Below are positions 37,652-50,169 of a DNA stretch of 64,000 nucleotides, piece after piece. The DNA lies in NCBI RefSeq assembly GCF_933775445.1, contig NC_065878.1, forward strand, positions 18,860,395 through 18,924,394, given 5' to 3'. The first letter of the stretch is position 1. Every line of letters starts with the position of its first letter. Position numbers and translations under genes: made by a program. The notes below the pieces were generated by a model. The model saw only the letters and a program-made list of their open reading frames with translations, searched no databases and had not been told where the DNA came from. This DNA comes from Argentina anserina (lineage: Eukaryota; Streptophyta; Magnoliopsida; Rosales; Rosaceae).

Positions 37652-39339
37652 TTCCATATCCATCAACTTTCTACAGCCTAGATACACACATTTCTCTCGT
37701 TTTAGGTTGCAAGTGCATGTGATTCTTCAGTAGAGTCTTGAGTTGTAATTGTCAATTCTGCTCTCTTGCTTTTATATCTGTAATCTGTTTCTTTCCAAGT
37801 TGTATAATATGCAGTTTTCATCGTGTGCCAATGCTTTCTCGAGTAATAAGAGATCCATAAATTGATTATCATATATCAATGACCAGTATATTATCGAATT
37901 AAGGATGAACAATTCCCCTAAAAAATATTGTACGTACGTAGTCTCGTATATATAGAAGCAAGAATGCAAGATCAAGATATGCTAAAGTTGAAGGAACTTA
38001 AAATGATATGATCGACAGGCAAGCTTGCCTCACACTCAGATAAAGGCAAATCATGGTTAGTCAAATTATTAGCCCCGGGATTGTGCATTTCAACAACAAA
38101 TGAAATCAGTAGAGGATTCATGCCAAAATGATAAGAAAGGAAATTTAGGCCAACTCAACTCTACAAGGCTGGTGGCATTGGTAACTTGATTTCTTTGCAA
38201 TTTGTGACCACATTTCTCACTGTTACCGAGTTCCTCTCTTCGGCCCAATTCAAATCGATCATGAGCGAAATTTCCTCTCCAACATTCAACAGAGATTCTG
38301 TAACTGATGCCTAGTTTTATTCTCTGTAATTAACTAATTATAGCCTTTACTGCAGCGGATAGTGGATACTATCTTGTAAGCAATCAATCTTAGCTATACA
38401 ACCTGTACAGTGTAATCAACTGATCAAGAAAATACAATCTCTACATTCGATCACCAACAATGAAAGATCTGGCCTTCATTGCGATAAGCTGTTAAGATAA
38501 ATTGAACTCCAGTTGATTGATCGAAACATATCGATATACAAGCCCTTGACATGACACTATACGTACACTAATTGAGAGACTAATCTAAAGATAGGGTTTA
38601 AGCTCGAAACTGAAAAAAGAAATGAAAAAAACATGAAACTCTACTCACTGTTCATGTAAAACAGTAAAAGGTAAAACACTTTTTAATCTGGAGCGATTAT
38701 TGATTGGTTGAGAGAGCGTAATTATGGATTGTCTACATGATTAAGATAATGACATAGCCGGAGATCGCGAGTTCGAGCCTCGCCGAGACCAGTTTGTTTA
38801 ATTTTGAAATAAAAAAAAAGATAATGACATTCTGTATACATTATTTGACAAGTAGAATCAAGCTGTAGTTGACCGGCCAGACCCAATAAAAAAGAAAAAA
38901 AAAACTATAGTTGCTTCCAAATATAACGATGATGATCAAACACTTGTTAGAATTCGAATTCAACGTACCATATGACCTCCTATAAAAAACATTAATTTGG
39001 ATGATTAATTTCCTATATTATACTTACGAGAATTTGTCTGGAATTTTCATCTGAGTACGTTAAGTAACTTAAATTCATTATAATTAACTCGCTCTCTACA
39101 CTACTTTGCGTAATCATAGCTTCCGCCATATCTCAATCACATTTTGGATTATACGAGAATACTAAAGGACATACCCAAACTTCAAGCAAAATCTACCCAA
39201 CAGAGTTGAGCTAATCTCAAAAATCCTAGCTAGTTATTTGATTTGGTTCTCTATTTCAGAACCGGCCGGGCGATGACTACTAAGCACTACAGAAATGACC
39301 TGTAAAAATGGCACATTTCGTACACACTTTCCTGTGTTG
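37652..39339. other. Spacer between CASP-like genes A and B
   Basis: No gene recognised. It contains the short SINE-like insertion at 38756-38817. The rest is AT-rich and featureless to my reading. Confidence 0.6.
38743..38830 (+). mobile_element. 5'-truncated SINE-like insertion with target duplication
   Basis: AAGATAATGACAT is repeated exactly at 38743-38755 and 38818-38830. Between them lie 62 bases containing GCGAGTTCGAGCCTC, a good match to the RNA polymerase III B box of tRNA genes, ending in a run of A. A tRNA-derived tail plus poly(A) plus a 13-bp duplication is the signature of a truncated SINE. It is too short for family assignment. Confidence 0.68.
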
Positions 39340-39405
39340 TCATGATGCATGTGTTTGTTTCCCTTCTTTTTGCCAAATGAGAAAACAAATTTCATGAAGG
39401 GTCTT
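39340..39405 (+). promoter_or_regulatory. Upstream block shared by CASP-like genes B and C (copy B)
   Basis: GTGTTTGTTTCCCTT and TGCCAAATGAGA with neighbouring bases recur upstream of gene C at 48919-48968. They mark a tandem duplication that included promoter sequence. The match starts further upstream (about 39258 and 48839) in weaker form. Confidence 0.65.
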
Positions 39406-39480
39406 CGTAAACTCGTCATTTTTTAGGAGCTTTAGCCTATATGATTTATTCACTCGTGTGACCAGATATAGCAAATTAAG

Positions 39481-40298
39481 ATGGACACTCATGCACCAGC
39501 AGTGCTTCCCCCTAGATCTTCAAAGTATGTTAATATTGAGCTGAGAGTCTTCACCGCAGCTTTTCTCTTCATGTCTCTGGTCATCCATGTCACCAATGTT
39601 AGGTCAAATTTTGTGAGCACTAATAAGACACTTCACGTCTGTGATCTCGTCGGGTACCGGTATGCACTTCATTTAACAGTAATCTAATTTGTTTGATTTA
39701 GTATAGTCCATTGTTGTAAAAGTGTAAAACTTATTTCCGAGATGCAGGTTGAATCCCATTTTAAACATTGATCCTGATCGAATTACTCTTAATTCTTCAT
39801 ACTATATATACAATAAACTAATTTCGTTTTCTTTTAAATCACTTCCAGATACATGGCTGCTGCAGTTGTTATTGGACTTGCCTATTCGATCTTGCAAACT
39901 GTAATTGCAGTTATCCGCATCAAAGGAAACATCTTGCTTGACTTCTACGGTGACAAGGTACATATAAGATTTGCGCACTATACTTGCACGCACAAACATA
40001 AACTAATTAAGTATGTGATCGATGATATAAGAATCTCGTTTTGCTTTATACATTTCGGGAAGAACTAACAATCAGTCAAACCGATTTGCAGGTTGTATCA
40101 ACTATAATAGCTACAGGAGCTGTTGCAGGCTTTGTTATGACCGGAGAACTTCAGAAGTACATTGGGAAAGACTGGACTGATTGCTATCACACATATTTCA
40201 TAATGTCTCACGCAGCAGATGGACTTGCCTTCCTCGGATTCGTCGGCGCTTTCATATCATCGATCATCTCTTCATATGCACTACCTAATAGAGTTTAG
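39481..40298 (+). CDS. CASP-like membrane protein gene B, three exons, 164 aa
   Basis: Exons are 39481-39659, 39849-39957 and 40092-40298. Junctions are CCG|GTATGC...CCAG|ATACATG and AAG|GTACAT...GCAG|GTTGTA, and 288+207 nt keep one frame. The product has about four hydrophobic helices. Helix 1 is at about 20-42 with Arg in ELRVFTAAF. YMAAAVVIG opens helix 2. DFYGDK precedes helix 3, and its Asp matches the conserved acidic residue of the CASP family. AADGLAFLGFVG lies in helix 4, and the protein ends LPNRV. Length is normal for CASP-like proteins (150-200). Family function is membrane scaffolding or cell-wall related; the role of this member is unknown. Confidence 0.88.
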
Positions 40299-40961
40299 CA
40301 AGATGATTGTTAATCAAATTGAAGTGTTACAAATTGTTCCCAATTGAAGTGATACCTTCTTATTTTTGTTTAACCGGGCGTTTTATCCACCTTCAAAGTG
40401 TAAACGGTCATAGGAGCCATTTCACCTAATTGTTGGGGACTTAGTGAGGTATTTCCGGCTCCACCATCAGATTAAATGAGTGGTTCTGATTTTAAAGAAC
40501 AAAATGTGGCTGAATACACTTGATAACCCTCCCTCTTTGCCAGATAACTGGATAGGAAAATATGATGTTATTTCACTGTGTTCTTGTAACCTTTTATGAA
40601 TTATGTGCTCGTGTTTAACTAGGTTCCATCTCATGTCTACTTTAACTGGGATCAGATCTGGGTTCCTTTTGTATTATTTTAATGAATTGGATATTAATTG
40701 GAGTGTGTTTACGAAACAATGGAGATTGCGAGGAATTTCATTTGAGATTCAAATGTCCAATTTCAAGCCTTTTGTTAAATTTGAATTTGGGAATGAGATG
40801 ATGAATGGGTTATTACAAAGTTTGGATCCTTCAAACTGCTGGAGTAGATTTTTTATTTTTTTTGATATCGAAGTGCATAATTGGCACCACAGCGCCTCAA
40901 CAAGTAAAGGCTATAAAGCCCTGCGTGGTTGTTCCATCTACCTCGTCAATTATGCACTACC

Positions 40962-41007
<46 letters not shown>

Positions 41008-42651
41008 GTCTCCACCCTATGCTTGATCAAATCTCATTTCAAAGTCTTCTCTCTTGATTTCAATTCTAATCCAAAAACCCAATTTCGCCATGAATTGATT
41101 GGATTCCAACTTCGGTTTCAAAGTTTCCATAGTTCATTGATGTCCTTTATTTTAGCCATGATATCTCCACCATTATAACTGAAAATCTGACTTTGGTGTT
41201 AACCGTTTCACCAAAATCTACAAATATTCGTAGTATTAAACACAATTACATAAAATAATTATCCATTAACAAAAAAGATTTACAAATGATTTTGATGCTT
41301 TTCTTCTATTAACAAATAACTGGTAATGCACGGATACGATTAACAAATTACACGTGTATCGCATGAAAACGAAACTAGTATTTATAAAAACGAAATGGAG
41401 TTGTGAGATTGGAAAGATGGAGGAGATGATTCTGATGGAGGAAAGCACAGCGGAAATGGCCGGTGATGAAGATGAGAACAGATTGGCATGGGGGTGGTTT
41501 TAATTGAGTGTAGTCAGCTAGCCTTATTTTGTTCATTAAAATCAGCTTCACTCATTTAATATGACGGTGAAGCTTGAAAGTCCTCAACAACTAAATCCTC
41601 ATTGGAAAGAGCTCCAAAGGTCATATATGTATTGATCATCAAAGGTTACTGGAATTTAACTTTGGACTTGAAGCGAATTATATAGGATGATAGGAATTTA
41701 AACATGAGCGCCATCCCATATTCATCAGCTAAGTCACGAAAATTTAATTAATATCTGAACATATTGACGTTGTCATATAGAGGATCAATAATTTAATTAA
41801 TATCCCATTTTATCGTAGAACTGATGGCAAAATTTAGGATTATATTACCAGGCTATTCAATTATAGTACTTGGAATCTCATGAATGGTTGAACAAATTCT
41901 AGAGATCGAGTCCTTGTTTCTTTTTGGAGAAACGAAAGCAGTTCCAACCATTTATAATCTCTGTAAAACGTTACAAGAAGCCCACCACCGTCACCACGTA
42001 CGGACGAGAATCAAGCCCTTGTCTGAGCCAAAATATTCATTTTAAGCAAATACGAGTTTTGGGCTAATTCTTGTGGTTTTATTCCTACGACGTAATCTTA
42101 TCAAAATTTATTTAAGGTTTTTTGATATACTTAACCGATATCTGTGGTTAAAGATATTATTTTGGAGTCTAAATAATTCTTTGACATTATTTAAGGTTTC
42201 TAACCCGTTGGATTGGTTATTTAGGGAAACTATAGCAGAGAAGATATTCTATCATTTCTAGGATAGGTTTCCGGGATATTTAAGAATCCAAATTTGAGTT
42301 GAGAAATGAATATTTGTTGTCCTAATTAACTAATGAGTTCTAATTACTTGATCTAAAAGAAAGAACATGTGTTCTCTATATAAATGGGTCTTTAGCACAA
42401 AATCACACACACAATTCAACCAAAATTTTACACAACCGCAAAACCAAAGCCTCTTAACGGAGCACTAAAGCCTCCCCACAGAGCACCGCTACCATATTCA
42501 CATTTGCTGCATGTAGCACAAGTCTCCCAATGGAGCACCGCTACCATGCCATATGCACGTTCACTGCTTGTAGCACAAGCCCGACTCAACTTGGCAAGCG
42601 TCAAGTCCATCAAGTCACTATCTTAGTTTGTAGCAAAAACCAAGAGCCATC
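40299..42651. other. Spacer downstream of CASP-like gene B
   Basis: No gene recognised. It includes a (CT)21 repeat at 40963-41005. A TATA-like TCTATATAAATG near 42375 precedes two degenerate copies of GAGCACCGCTACCAT (about 42481 and 42533), perhaps part of an unrecognised LTR. Confidence 0.5.
40963..41005. repeat. (CT)21 microsatellite
   Basis: Over 40 bases of uninterrupted CT. Confidence 0.93.
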
Positions 42652-45212
42652 CACTACAAGAAATATGGACATCGCCGACGTCGCTGGATTCGTGGGTATT
42701 GCTCACTTCCCCACGTAATTATGTGGGCATTGGCGTTCCCCCACGGTGCAGCGACATTTTCTGATTCGTCCGTATTACTCCCGTGGCTAATGGCCAATTG
42801 TATCACATATCCAAAGGATTTGAGAGATTTCTCCATCAATGGGACCCACCCACTATGTGAGTGCAATTCTCCCACGATTAGTTTTGTTTCGTGGCACCAT
42901 TAATATATATATATATATATATTTTTAAAAAAAAACCCGGCAGTCAATTGATTGTCCTGACACCAGAATCACCAGATTTTCATATACTATATGAAACTAT
43001 ATAACAATGAAATTCTCATTGAACCCATCAAATATAAATATCATTGATACAAACGCAACCTAATTAGCATCAAACGCTCAAACTCTAACCTTGTTAACTT
43101 GTCTACTAACAAATAAGCTAATCCCTAAATTCTTGAGAGAGCAGGCCATCAGCTATTGTGGACATACACCAATTTTCCTTCACTCACAAACCATTGATTT
43201 CACTTATCTTTTTTGCAAATTTAAACAGAAACATTTCATCATGGTATTTATTATCTGTTTGTGGTTGCTTGCAACAGATATTAACCTCTGTTTTAAAATT
43301 AACTGTAAGTTACATCAATCCTCAAGTGTTATTGATATTTAAAACACTAAAACCGAGCTTAGATGCAAGGACTCACCTGCCGTTTCAAGTTCCGATGCTT
43401 AAGCTGTTGGCAACTGAATTACTACAAAATTGACAAGCCAGAAAACTCTCTATGTAAGCTGTTACTAATGAACTAGATATTTGGTATACAAGTAAGGTAA
43501 ATAGAATTACTGATTAAATATAAACCTTTCAAATGTATCTTAATAGGCAATCAGATTAGTTGAAATTTTTTAAAAGAACATAACTATTAATTCACATACA
43601 AGTAATTGAAGTAAGCGATCATCAGTGGCAAACTATCATGTTTTTCAGTATATATACACCTTTAGCTAAACATGTGGTCCAAATACCTCTAGTAAAGTCA
43701 TGTCAACAAACTATGGATTCACAGCTCCTATCAAGAAAAAAACTATGGATTCACAGTAGAGTAGAGATGAGTAAATAATTACAAACTCAAGACTCTAGAT
43801 GGTTGTTGAACAATGCAGATCGATTTTACCTCTTACTAACCATTAGAATCACACTTTCAAGCTTTACTATCAATAAGTGGTCAATAAGTAGACATAATTT
43901 TATTAACATGTATAAGGGTATAAAATTTTCACTACCTTGAAGATCATCGGCGAGGTTCCATGGATATATTTCTTTTAAGAGATGGCAATATTGTAGGTGT
44001 ACATGTTTGAAAAGAAAATTAAGAGATTATAAACTAGAAGCAGGATGACAAAAATACATATTGCATAAAACTGATATTTACTTATTCTTACTACATAGAA
44101 GTAAGAACATGACACTGAAACAAATTAATCTCAAGTACTATTGGGTAACGGTAAGATTCAGCCTGGTAAACACGACATAACACATAATCAAAATTTTCAC
44201 AAGGAACAGAAATGAAAACTATATCATATCTCTCTGATGACTCATTAAAACATGGAAGGTCGTAAACTATAGGGTAAAATTAGAAAGCTTGAAGAGGTTA
44301 AAGATCCACATAAGCTAGCTATTAGCACTTCAATTCTAGCAAACCACGTTGCTATAAATTAACCAAGATGACAAGAAAATAAAGCTAAACAGTCTAAAAT
44401 ATTTCCTCCACCTCCTCACTACTTGTTAACACCATAAATAAAATTTGGAATCACCTGAAAGGCATATGAATTGAATGAACCAAATATGGGATTATTCATG
44501 TTTTGTGATTTTCCCATTCTTTTACCTACACAAGCAAGAGTATATCATATAAGAACATTTTAAAGAACATTGAAATCTGATTTGCTACAATACTATCATA
44601 CCAAGTAATTGAATTATGTCTTGTTTGTATTCGTGAGTGCCCCGATAATTGTATTAAAACTTTCAAGTCGTATGTAATTGGTTTAGCTCATTGTCTGGAT
44701 AATATCCTAATCATTGACTACTTAAAAAAATAGCTATGTAGATTACATTATCTCAAGTCTCAATGCACCATAAGAAATGACGAAGCAATATGCAATAGGT
44801 ATGAGCATATATACCTTCTATATCTTTATCCACTCTATGGCCAAAGACAACTGCGCCAAAAATGCTTATTTGGAACCTGACTATCCGGAAATTCCTAAAC
44901 CACATTTACAATTAGCCACATTTACTCACAACGTTCATAAAAAAGCTATAAAATTTTCTTCAAAATAAACAAAACCATAACGAATTGTTAAGCAATAGCA
45001 AAGTTTGCATTTAATTGGGTGCTAACGCAATAGAAAAGTTGTTCTATTTTGTGGACCATTACTGTGTTTTCCTGAGAAGACTTTGTGAAGCATGGAAAAT
45101 GTTGAGCTGTAACAACACTTCCATGTGTCATGATATTCTTTTGAACAAATCACCCAAAAGTAAACTATTAACAACTACAACAAGACATAGATGAAATTGA
45201 TATGTCAAATAT

Positions 45213-45757
45213 TATGAAGCACGGACACGCGGACAAGGGTCCGTATTATGTGTCCGACACGGACACGCTTGGACACGCGAGTGTCCGAATTGGATACGTG
45301 GACACGCACCAACTCATAATAAAAGTGAAAGTTCTTATGGTGAAAATCGAACCTTGGTCATCCAAGGCACCCAACAACTCCTCAACCATTCCAACAGATT
45401 CAGTTTTGTTATATTTATGCACACTTTAATATATATAAGGAGAGAAACTCATGATAAAAATAAGAATACTTGTGGTGAGATTCGAACCTTGGTCATCCAA
45501 AGGATCCAACAAATCCTCAACCATTCCAACAGATTCAGTTTTTGTTATATTTATGCACACTTTAATATATATATATATATACATGTAAATATTTTCAAAT
45601 TTTTAAATTAATTTTTTAATAAATAAATATATATATTAAAATAATTTTAATTGACGTGTCCAGCACGTGTCCGTGTCTAAAACAATTTATATATGCCGTG
45701 TCTACGTATCGAATCGTGTCCAATACGGACACTCGTGTCCGTGTCCGTGCTACATAG
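45213..45757. mobile_element. Mutator-like non-autonomous element, 545 bp
   Basis: The exact 9-bp duplication GTCAAATAT flanks it (45204-45212 and 45758-45766). The termini TATGAAGCACGGACACG and, inverted, TATGTAGCACGGACACG form a terminal repeat followed by GTGTCC-rich subterminal sequence. Inside, a unit of about 125 bp containing ATTCGAACCTTGGTCATCC is tandemly duplicated (about 45335-45440 and 45465-45570). Confidence 0.82.
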
Positions 45758-45974
45758 GTCAAATATAAACCATAGCAACAGAGAAGGCGAGAAACAACAT
45801 CAACTTTAAGCTGAGCATCAACCCATTCTCACAATTTATGAACAATTAACTAAACTCACTAATTACATCACAGAACAAACCCAAATGTGATAAAAACATT
45901 CATCCTTTCTCATGCACATAAACCTTACAATCCACAAAAAACTGAATCCCAAATACAAAACAAGAAACACTCAC

Positions 45975-46182
45975 AGCCCAGTAATCCTATCAAGCTCTTC
46001 AATCAAGTAAACCTTGTTCTCGGAATCCTGCCACAACCTGCATTTAACCCATTCACAACCCTGTTTTTCAATCCGAGTAGAATCAAAATCTAAACAAAAC
46101 AGGACCAACCGTCCGGCGACGTAGATTGAGGCGAAGGTGGCGAACATTGCGACTAGAAGAGTCGGAGGAGGCGCGTTCGATT
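45975..46182 (-). pseudogene. Gene fragment resembling the N-terminus of a hydroxyproline O-galactosyltransferase
   Basis: Two spliced pieces on the minus strand, exon a ending at 46110 (donor GTTGGT) and exon b at 46037-45975 (after TGCAG, followed by donor GTGAGTG). They join in frame to read FASIYVAGRLWQDSENKVYL followed by IEELDRITG. From memory this matches the membrane anchor and stem region of plant beta-1,3-galactosyltransferases of the HPGT group (Golgi enzymes that start arabinogalactan glycans). The likely start reads CTG (46182-46180); the first in-frame ATG is at 46147. No catalytic domain follows, so this is a captured or leftover fragment with its introns. Confidence 0.55.
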
Positions 46183-46379
46183 GCAGGAGAATTTTTTGTG
46201 TTTGCTGTCTCCAATAGCAGTATCTGAATTCAAAAAAAAAAGAGCTATTTCTAGGGTTTACGAAGCCATAGAAAGGAGATATGTAGAAATTGAAAGAGAG
46301 AGACTGCCTATTTCTATACAAATACACATCAATTACGTATGCATATTATTCAATCATAAATACTGTCTCAGTAAATATT

Positions 46380-46796
46380 AATTACTAAATTATCCTTCCA
46401 GAATTAATTTTATATTTACTGAACGTAATTTATATTTACATTTACCGTAAGTAAAATAAATTTATATTTACAGTACGTAAAATCACTTTTTACATTCACA
46501 ATCGTAAAAATAACTTTTACAAAATTTCTGTTTTCGAAATCACTGTTCACGCGCCGCCGCACGTGGGATACACGAGCCACCCTCCAGCGACCCCGCGTGA
46601 ACAGTGGTAAATAATAATTACCAAATTACCCTTTTGGAATTAATTTTACATTTACTGAACGTAATTTATATTTACATTTACCGTAAGTAAAATAAATTTA
46701 CATTTACAATACGTAAAATCAATTTTTACATTCACCGTCGTAAAAATAACTTTTACAAAATTTATGTTTTCGAAATCACTGTTCACGCGACACCAC
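46380..46796. repeat. Tandem duplication, two units, period 236 bp
   Basis: GAATTAATTTTAYATTTACT at 46401 recurs at 46637, and CACTGTTCACGCG at 46541 recurs at 46777, both exactly 236 bp apart. The units are rich in TTTAC/GTAAA words in both orientations and end in a GC-rich segment. Confidence 0.88.
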
Positions 46797-46799
46797 ACT

Positions 46800-47420
46800 C
46801 ACTGCGCCCCCAAACCCTTCACCTTCCTCCCCCATTGCTTCCCACGGCCTCACGCCGCCTCTAGGCCACTCCACGCTCCTACAGGCGCCGCCCTAGGCGG
46901 CGGTATCGCCCCTCCTCCTCCTCTGATTTCGCCACAATCTTCACCCAAATTCATCCACACACAACACAACATTGAATTGAATGCATTCTTTACCCGTACG
47001 ATGCCCTAGAATGGCCGTAGAACCCGAGATGTCGGCGGAGTCGAGACCGAGCGATTTGCGATTTGGGCGATGCGATTCGAGCTTTGGTCGCTCTGTTGGT
47101 GGCTCTGGAAGTGAGGAGCGGAGGAGGGGATGAGCGCTGAGGGTCTGCGTCGCCGGGAGCGGAGCAAGCGGCGGCGAAAATCGCAGGAGGTCCGGTTGTG
47201 GCGCGGGACTCACGGCAGCGAGGGAGGATGTCTCGACCTCGGGGTTTGTAGAGGGGGTATGTGCGATGCGATTGGGCGGGGCGGTGTATGTCACGGCGGG
47301 CTGGTCGGCGAGATCGCCAGTGGAGAGTTTTCGGAGGGAGAGAGGGACTCGGGGAGAGAGAACGCGAAGGGGGAGAGAGAGAAAGGGGGCGGGTGAGAGG
47401 AGAGAGAGGGGTTTCCAATA
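46800..47420. other. GC-rich block without recognised gene
   Basis: Base composition rises sharply here. A 142-aa minus-strand frame (47418-46990) is rich in Pro, Ser and Arg and low in complexity. It looks like compositional bias, though a captured first exon or 5' untranslated region cannot be excluded. Confidence 0.4.
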
Positions 47421-48918
47421 ATGGAAACCCTAATCTGAAAAATGTCTATTTATACTCATTTCCAAAATCCGAAACTAACTTCCGACGTTAAGAACTTCCA
47501 CGTCCGACATCCGATTCGAACGTATGACGTGTCCACGAACTCGTATCGACGAGCTCTACTAATTTCGTGAAGGAAGTTTTCGAAATCGAGCGACGGAATA
47601 AAAGTCGATATTCACGTCACGGAAACGTAACGTTTTTCTAAATAAACGTTACGATAATGTTTCCGTTTTTGATTTCCGACGTCGCAAGGCGACACAAACA
47701 CGTTTACTGAGTTTCACAACTTTATAAAATTAAAAACAATCCAATAATCGTTCATGAAAAATAGGGTTATTACATATACCCACATTTTATCCCAAAACGT
47801 GACGATATAAACATTTCAGAGGTGGGGATGGATACCCACAGTGCAAAACAATAATTTCTCTCACGATTCATTTAATATATGTGCCCAAATTGTGGTTTTT
47901 GCCAACTTTTTTTGTAGTGATCCTACATATGGGTGGAGAAAAATCCTAACAGTCATCTATCGCATGTCTTATTCGAACTCAGTTGCTGATTTAATCAGCA
48001 TCTTCACTCAGTTGTTTGAGAATAATGAAGCACGAGCGCGCATCAACAAGTAGAAGCAAGTTGTACTTGACTCATAAGTATTGACACGTTAAAGAAATAC
48101 ACATTTAAGAACAAGGCGAACCACAAGGGTCCACTGCAGCATGTTGACTGTTCGTCGGAAGTAAAATTCCAAGCGAACAACTCCTACATTTATCGAAGAC
48201 ATATATATATATATTGATTAGGTTAATTTTAGACTTTTAGTACATCTTTTATTTCGATCAGTAATTGCATAATAAGATACGGTACCGAAAAGACATCCTC
48301 TACACTCACTTCAACTTCTAAAAAGAGACCGGATCAAATTTGCAAGGTTGAGCAATATTCCCCCATTGGAAACTACGTGAATCCATTTGACTTAGAATTA
48401 AAATTCAGCTAATCTTCAGATGTAACATCAATTGCTTTGAAAAAAGTTGTTGTGTGCTAGAAGAGTTCAATAGAAAGTACTGAAGTAGTTTATAGTTCTT
48501 TCAATATTTAAGTTTTGGCAACTTTGGATCCTTCAGCCAAGATTTCGATCATTATAATTTATGCTCTCCGCTACCCAAACGTAATGCATCTTCAATAACC
48601 ATATATATATACATCGTTTGCACCAATCAGTAGTTGCCGCCATGTCTACATACTTCATCGTATACATAATATACAGTTTCAATATATAATAACGTATGAA
48701 GTAGAGTCCACCATACATAACCAAGGCTTAAAAGGAAGTCAACCCCTGTCAATTAAAAAAAAAAACCTTAATTTGTTGATCCAGGAAGTTCCTTGCTGTT
48801 TGATTATCGTTTCTGCTACCTCTTTGCTATTTGGAATGGCCGGCGAATTGTTTTACAACGAAAAAGGAATGAGCTACAAAAAATGGCAAACTATAGATCA
48901 TTATCTTTGGTTGTCCTT

Positions 48919-48995
48919 ATGTGTTTGTTTCCCTTGATTTTGCCAAATGAGATCAAACAATTTCACGCATAGCCTCAATAAATCTGCTATAAAAG
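48919..48995 (+). promoter_or_regulatory. Promoter block and TATA box of CASP-like gene C
   Basis: 48919-48968 repeats the block found before gene B (GTGTTTGTTTCCCTT, TTTGCCAAATGAGA). TATAAAAG follows at 48988-48995, 70 bp before the start codon. Confidence 0.68.
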
Positions 48996-49064
48996 GAGAA
49001 CACATCTATTAGTGGCATCATATACTGATATCTGTGTTTAATTACTTCGATAAACAAACTAGAG

Positions 49065-50169
49065 ATGGATCAGCACAGATATTCAGAAAAACCAGCAGTG
49101 TTTACCCACAGAGTTCTAAAGATTTCTGCTATTGGGCTGAGGATCCTCACCACCATTTTCCTCTTTCTGTCACTCATCATTCTCATCACCAAAGTTAATG
49201 CAAACGGGCCGAGCGACGATGACACAGTTCACTTTTATGACCTTGTTGGATACCGGTAAGCGGCGTAACCCGTAAGGTTCCAGTCATTAGTACTGTTCAC
49301 GTACTCTAGCCAGTCGAGCGTACGTACGTGCTAGCTGAAGCAAGCTAGGGTTTAGAGTAGTTCATATATTTCTTGAGTGCGAAAAAAAGCACGGTATTAG
49401 AACATGAATCGAACCACGCCCTCCCGTCGAATGCGAGTTTCAGTCGTTCAGATATGATGGGACTTGGCAACTGCATGTTTTAATTAAAATCCCAAATTTT
49501 TTTTTCTAAAACTTCCTGAATTTTTTTCATATATATAATTCTTTTAATTTGCAGTTAGGTTTATATTGTTTCGTCTCTTAATATAATTGCAGGTACATGA
49601 CTGCCACAATTGTTCTTGGAGGTGCATATTCAATCTGGCAGACCATGACGGCAGTTATCCGCCTGAAGAAAGGATATGAGGGGAACTTTGAACTTGAATA
49701 CTATTGCGATAAGGTATATATATGTACATATACTGCGGATATGTTTGCAAACTCGAGTAGTTACTTCAAGTAAACGAACAATAACCCAACTGGTTTAATT
49801 CCTAGTAGTGACCACACTAGACAATCATCAATATCATATATAGTCGGTTTATTCAAAAAAAAAATTATATATATAGTCGGTATGTGTGCATCACTGCATG
49901 TTTTTTTTTTCTCTCCTTGAATGAACAATAACGAGTGAAGATGATTTGTGCAGGTTATGTCGATAGCATTAGCCACAGGATCAGTTGCAGGATTTGTTAT
50001 GACTGGAGAATTACAAAGAGAAGCCTACAAAGTTAACAACGAGACTGAGCATTACCACCACAAGTTTTTCAAAATGGGATATGCAGCAGATGGTTTCCTC
50101 TTCCTTGGGTTCATTTGCGCACTTATATTATCGGAACTCTCTTCATATGCGCTCCCTAGGAGATTTTAG
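49065..50169 (+). CDS. CASP-like membrane protein gene C, three exons, 175 aa
   Basis: Exons are 49065-49255, 49593-49713 and 49954-50169. Junctions are CCG|GTAAGC...GCAG|GTACATG and AAG|GTATAT...GCAG|GTTATG, and 312+216 nt keep frame. The closest relative in the window is gene B: both share YDLVGYR/CDLVGYR before intron 1, LATGSVAGFVMTGELQ/IATGAVAGFVMTGELQ in exon 3, and AADGFLFLGF/AADGLAFLGF in helix 4. Helix 1 contains Arg (GLRILTTIF). The residue before helix 3 is Asp (YYCDK). The C-terminus is LPRRF. It looks intact. Function beyond family membership is unknown. Confidence 0.88.

Larger units (their letters stand above)
42652..47919. mobile_element. Candidate non-autonomous CACTA element, 5.27 kb, carrying a gene fragment
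   Basis: The left end reads CACTACAAGAAATATGG. The right end is its inverted counterpart, CACTACAAAAAAAGTTGG on the minus strand. Both are flanked by ATC (42649-42651, 47920-47922), the 3-bp duplication expected of CACTA elements. Subterminal sequence also matches in inverted orientation: GTGGGTATTGC...TTCCCCAC on the left against GTGGGTATCCATCCCCAC on the right. No transposase is visible. Inside are a nested Mutator-like element, a galactosyltransferase-like gene fragment, a 236-bp tandem duplication and a GC-rich block. The terminal repeat is short, so pairing these two ends is an inference. Confidence 0.6.

Noticed and set aside
39287..39303. CACTACAGAAATGACC as a CACTA element end
   Set aside because: The surrounding sequence aligns with the region upstream of CASP-like gene C, so it is ordinary duplicated promoter; no partner end.
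46990..47418. 142-aa minus-strand protein
   Set aside because: Biased composition in a GC-rich block, no recognisable domain, no homologous features.
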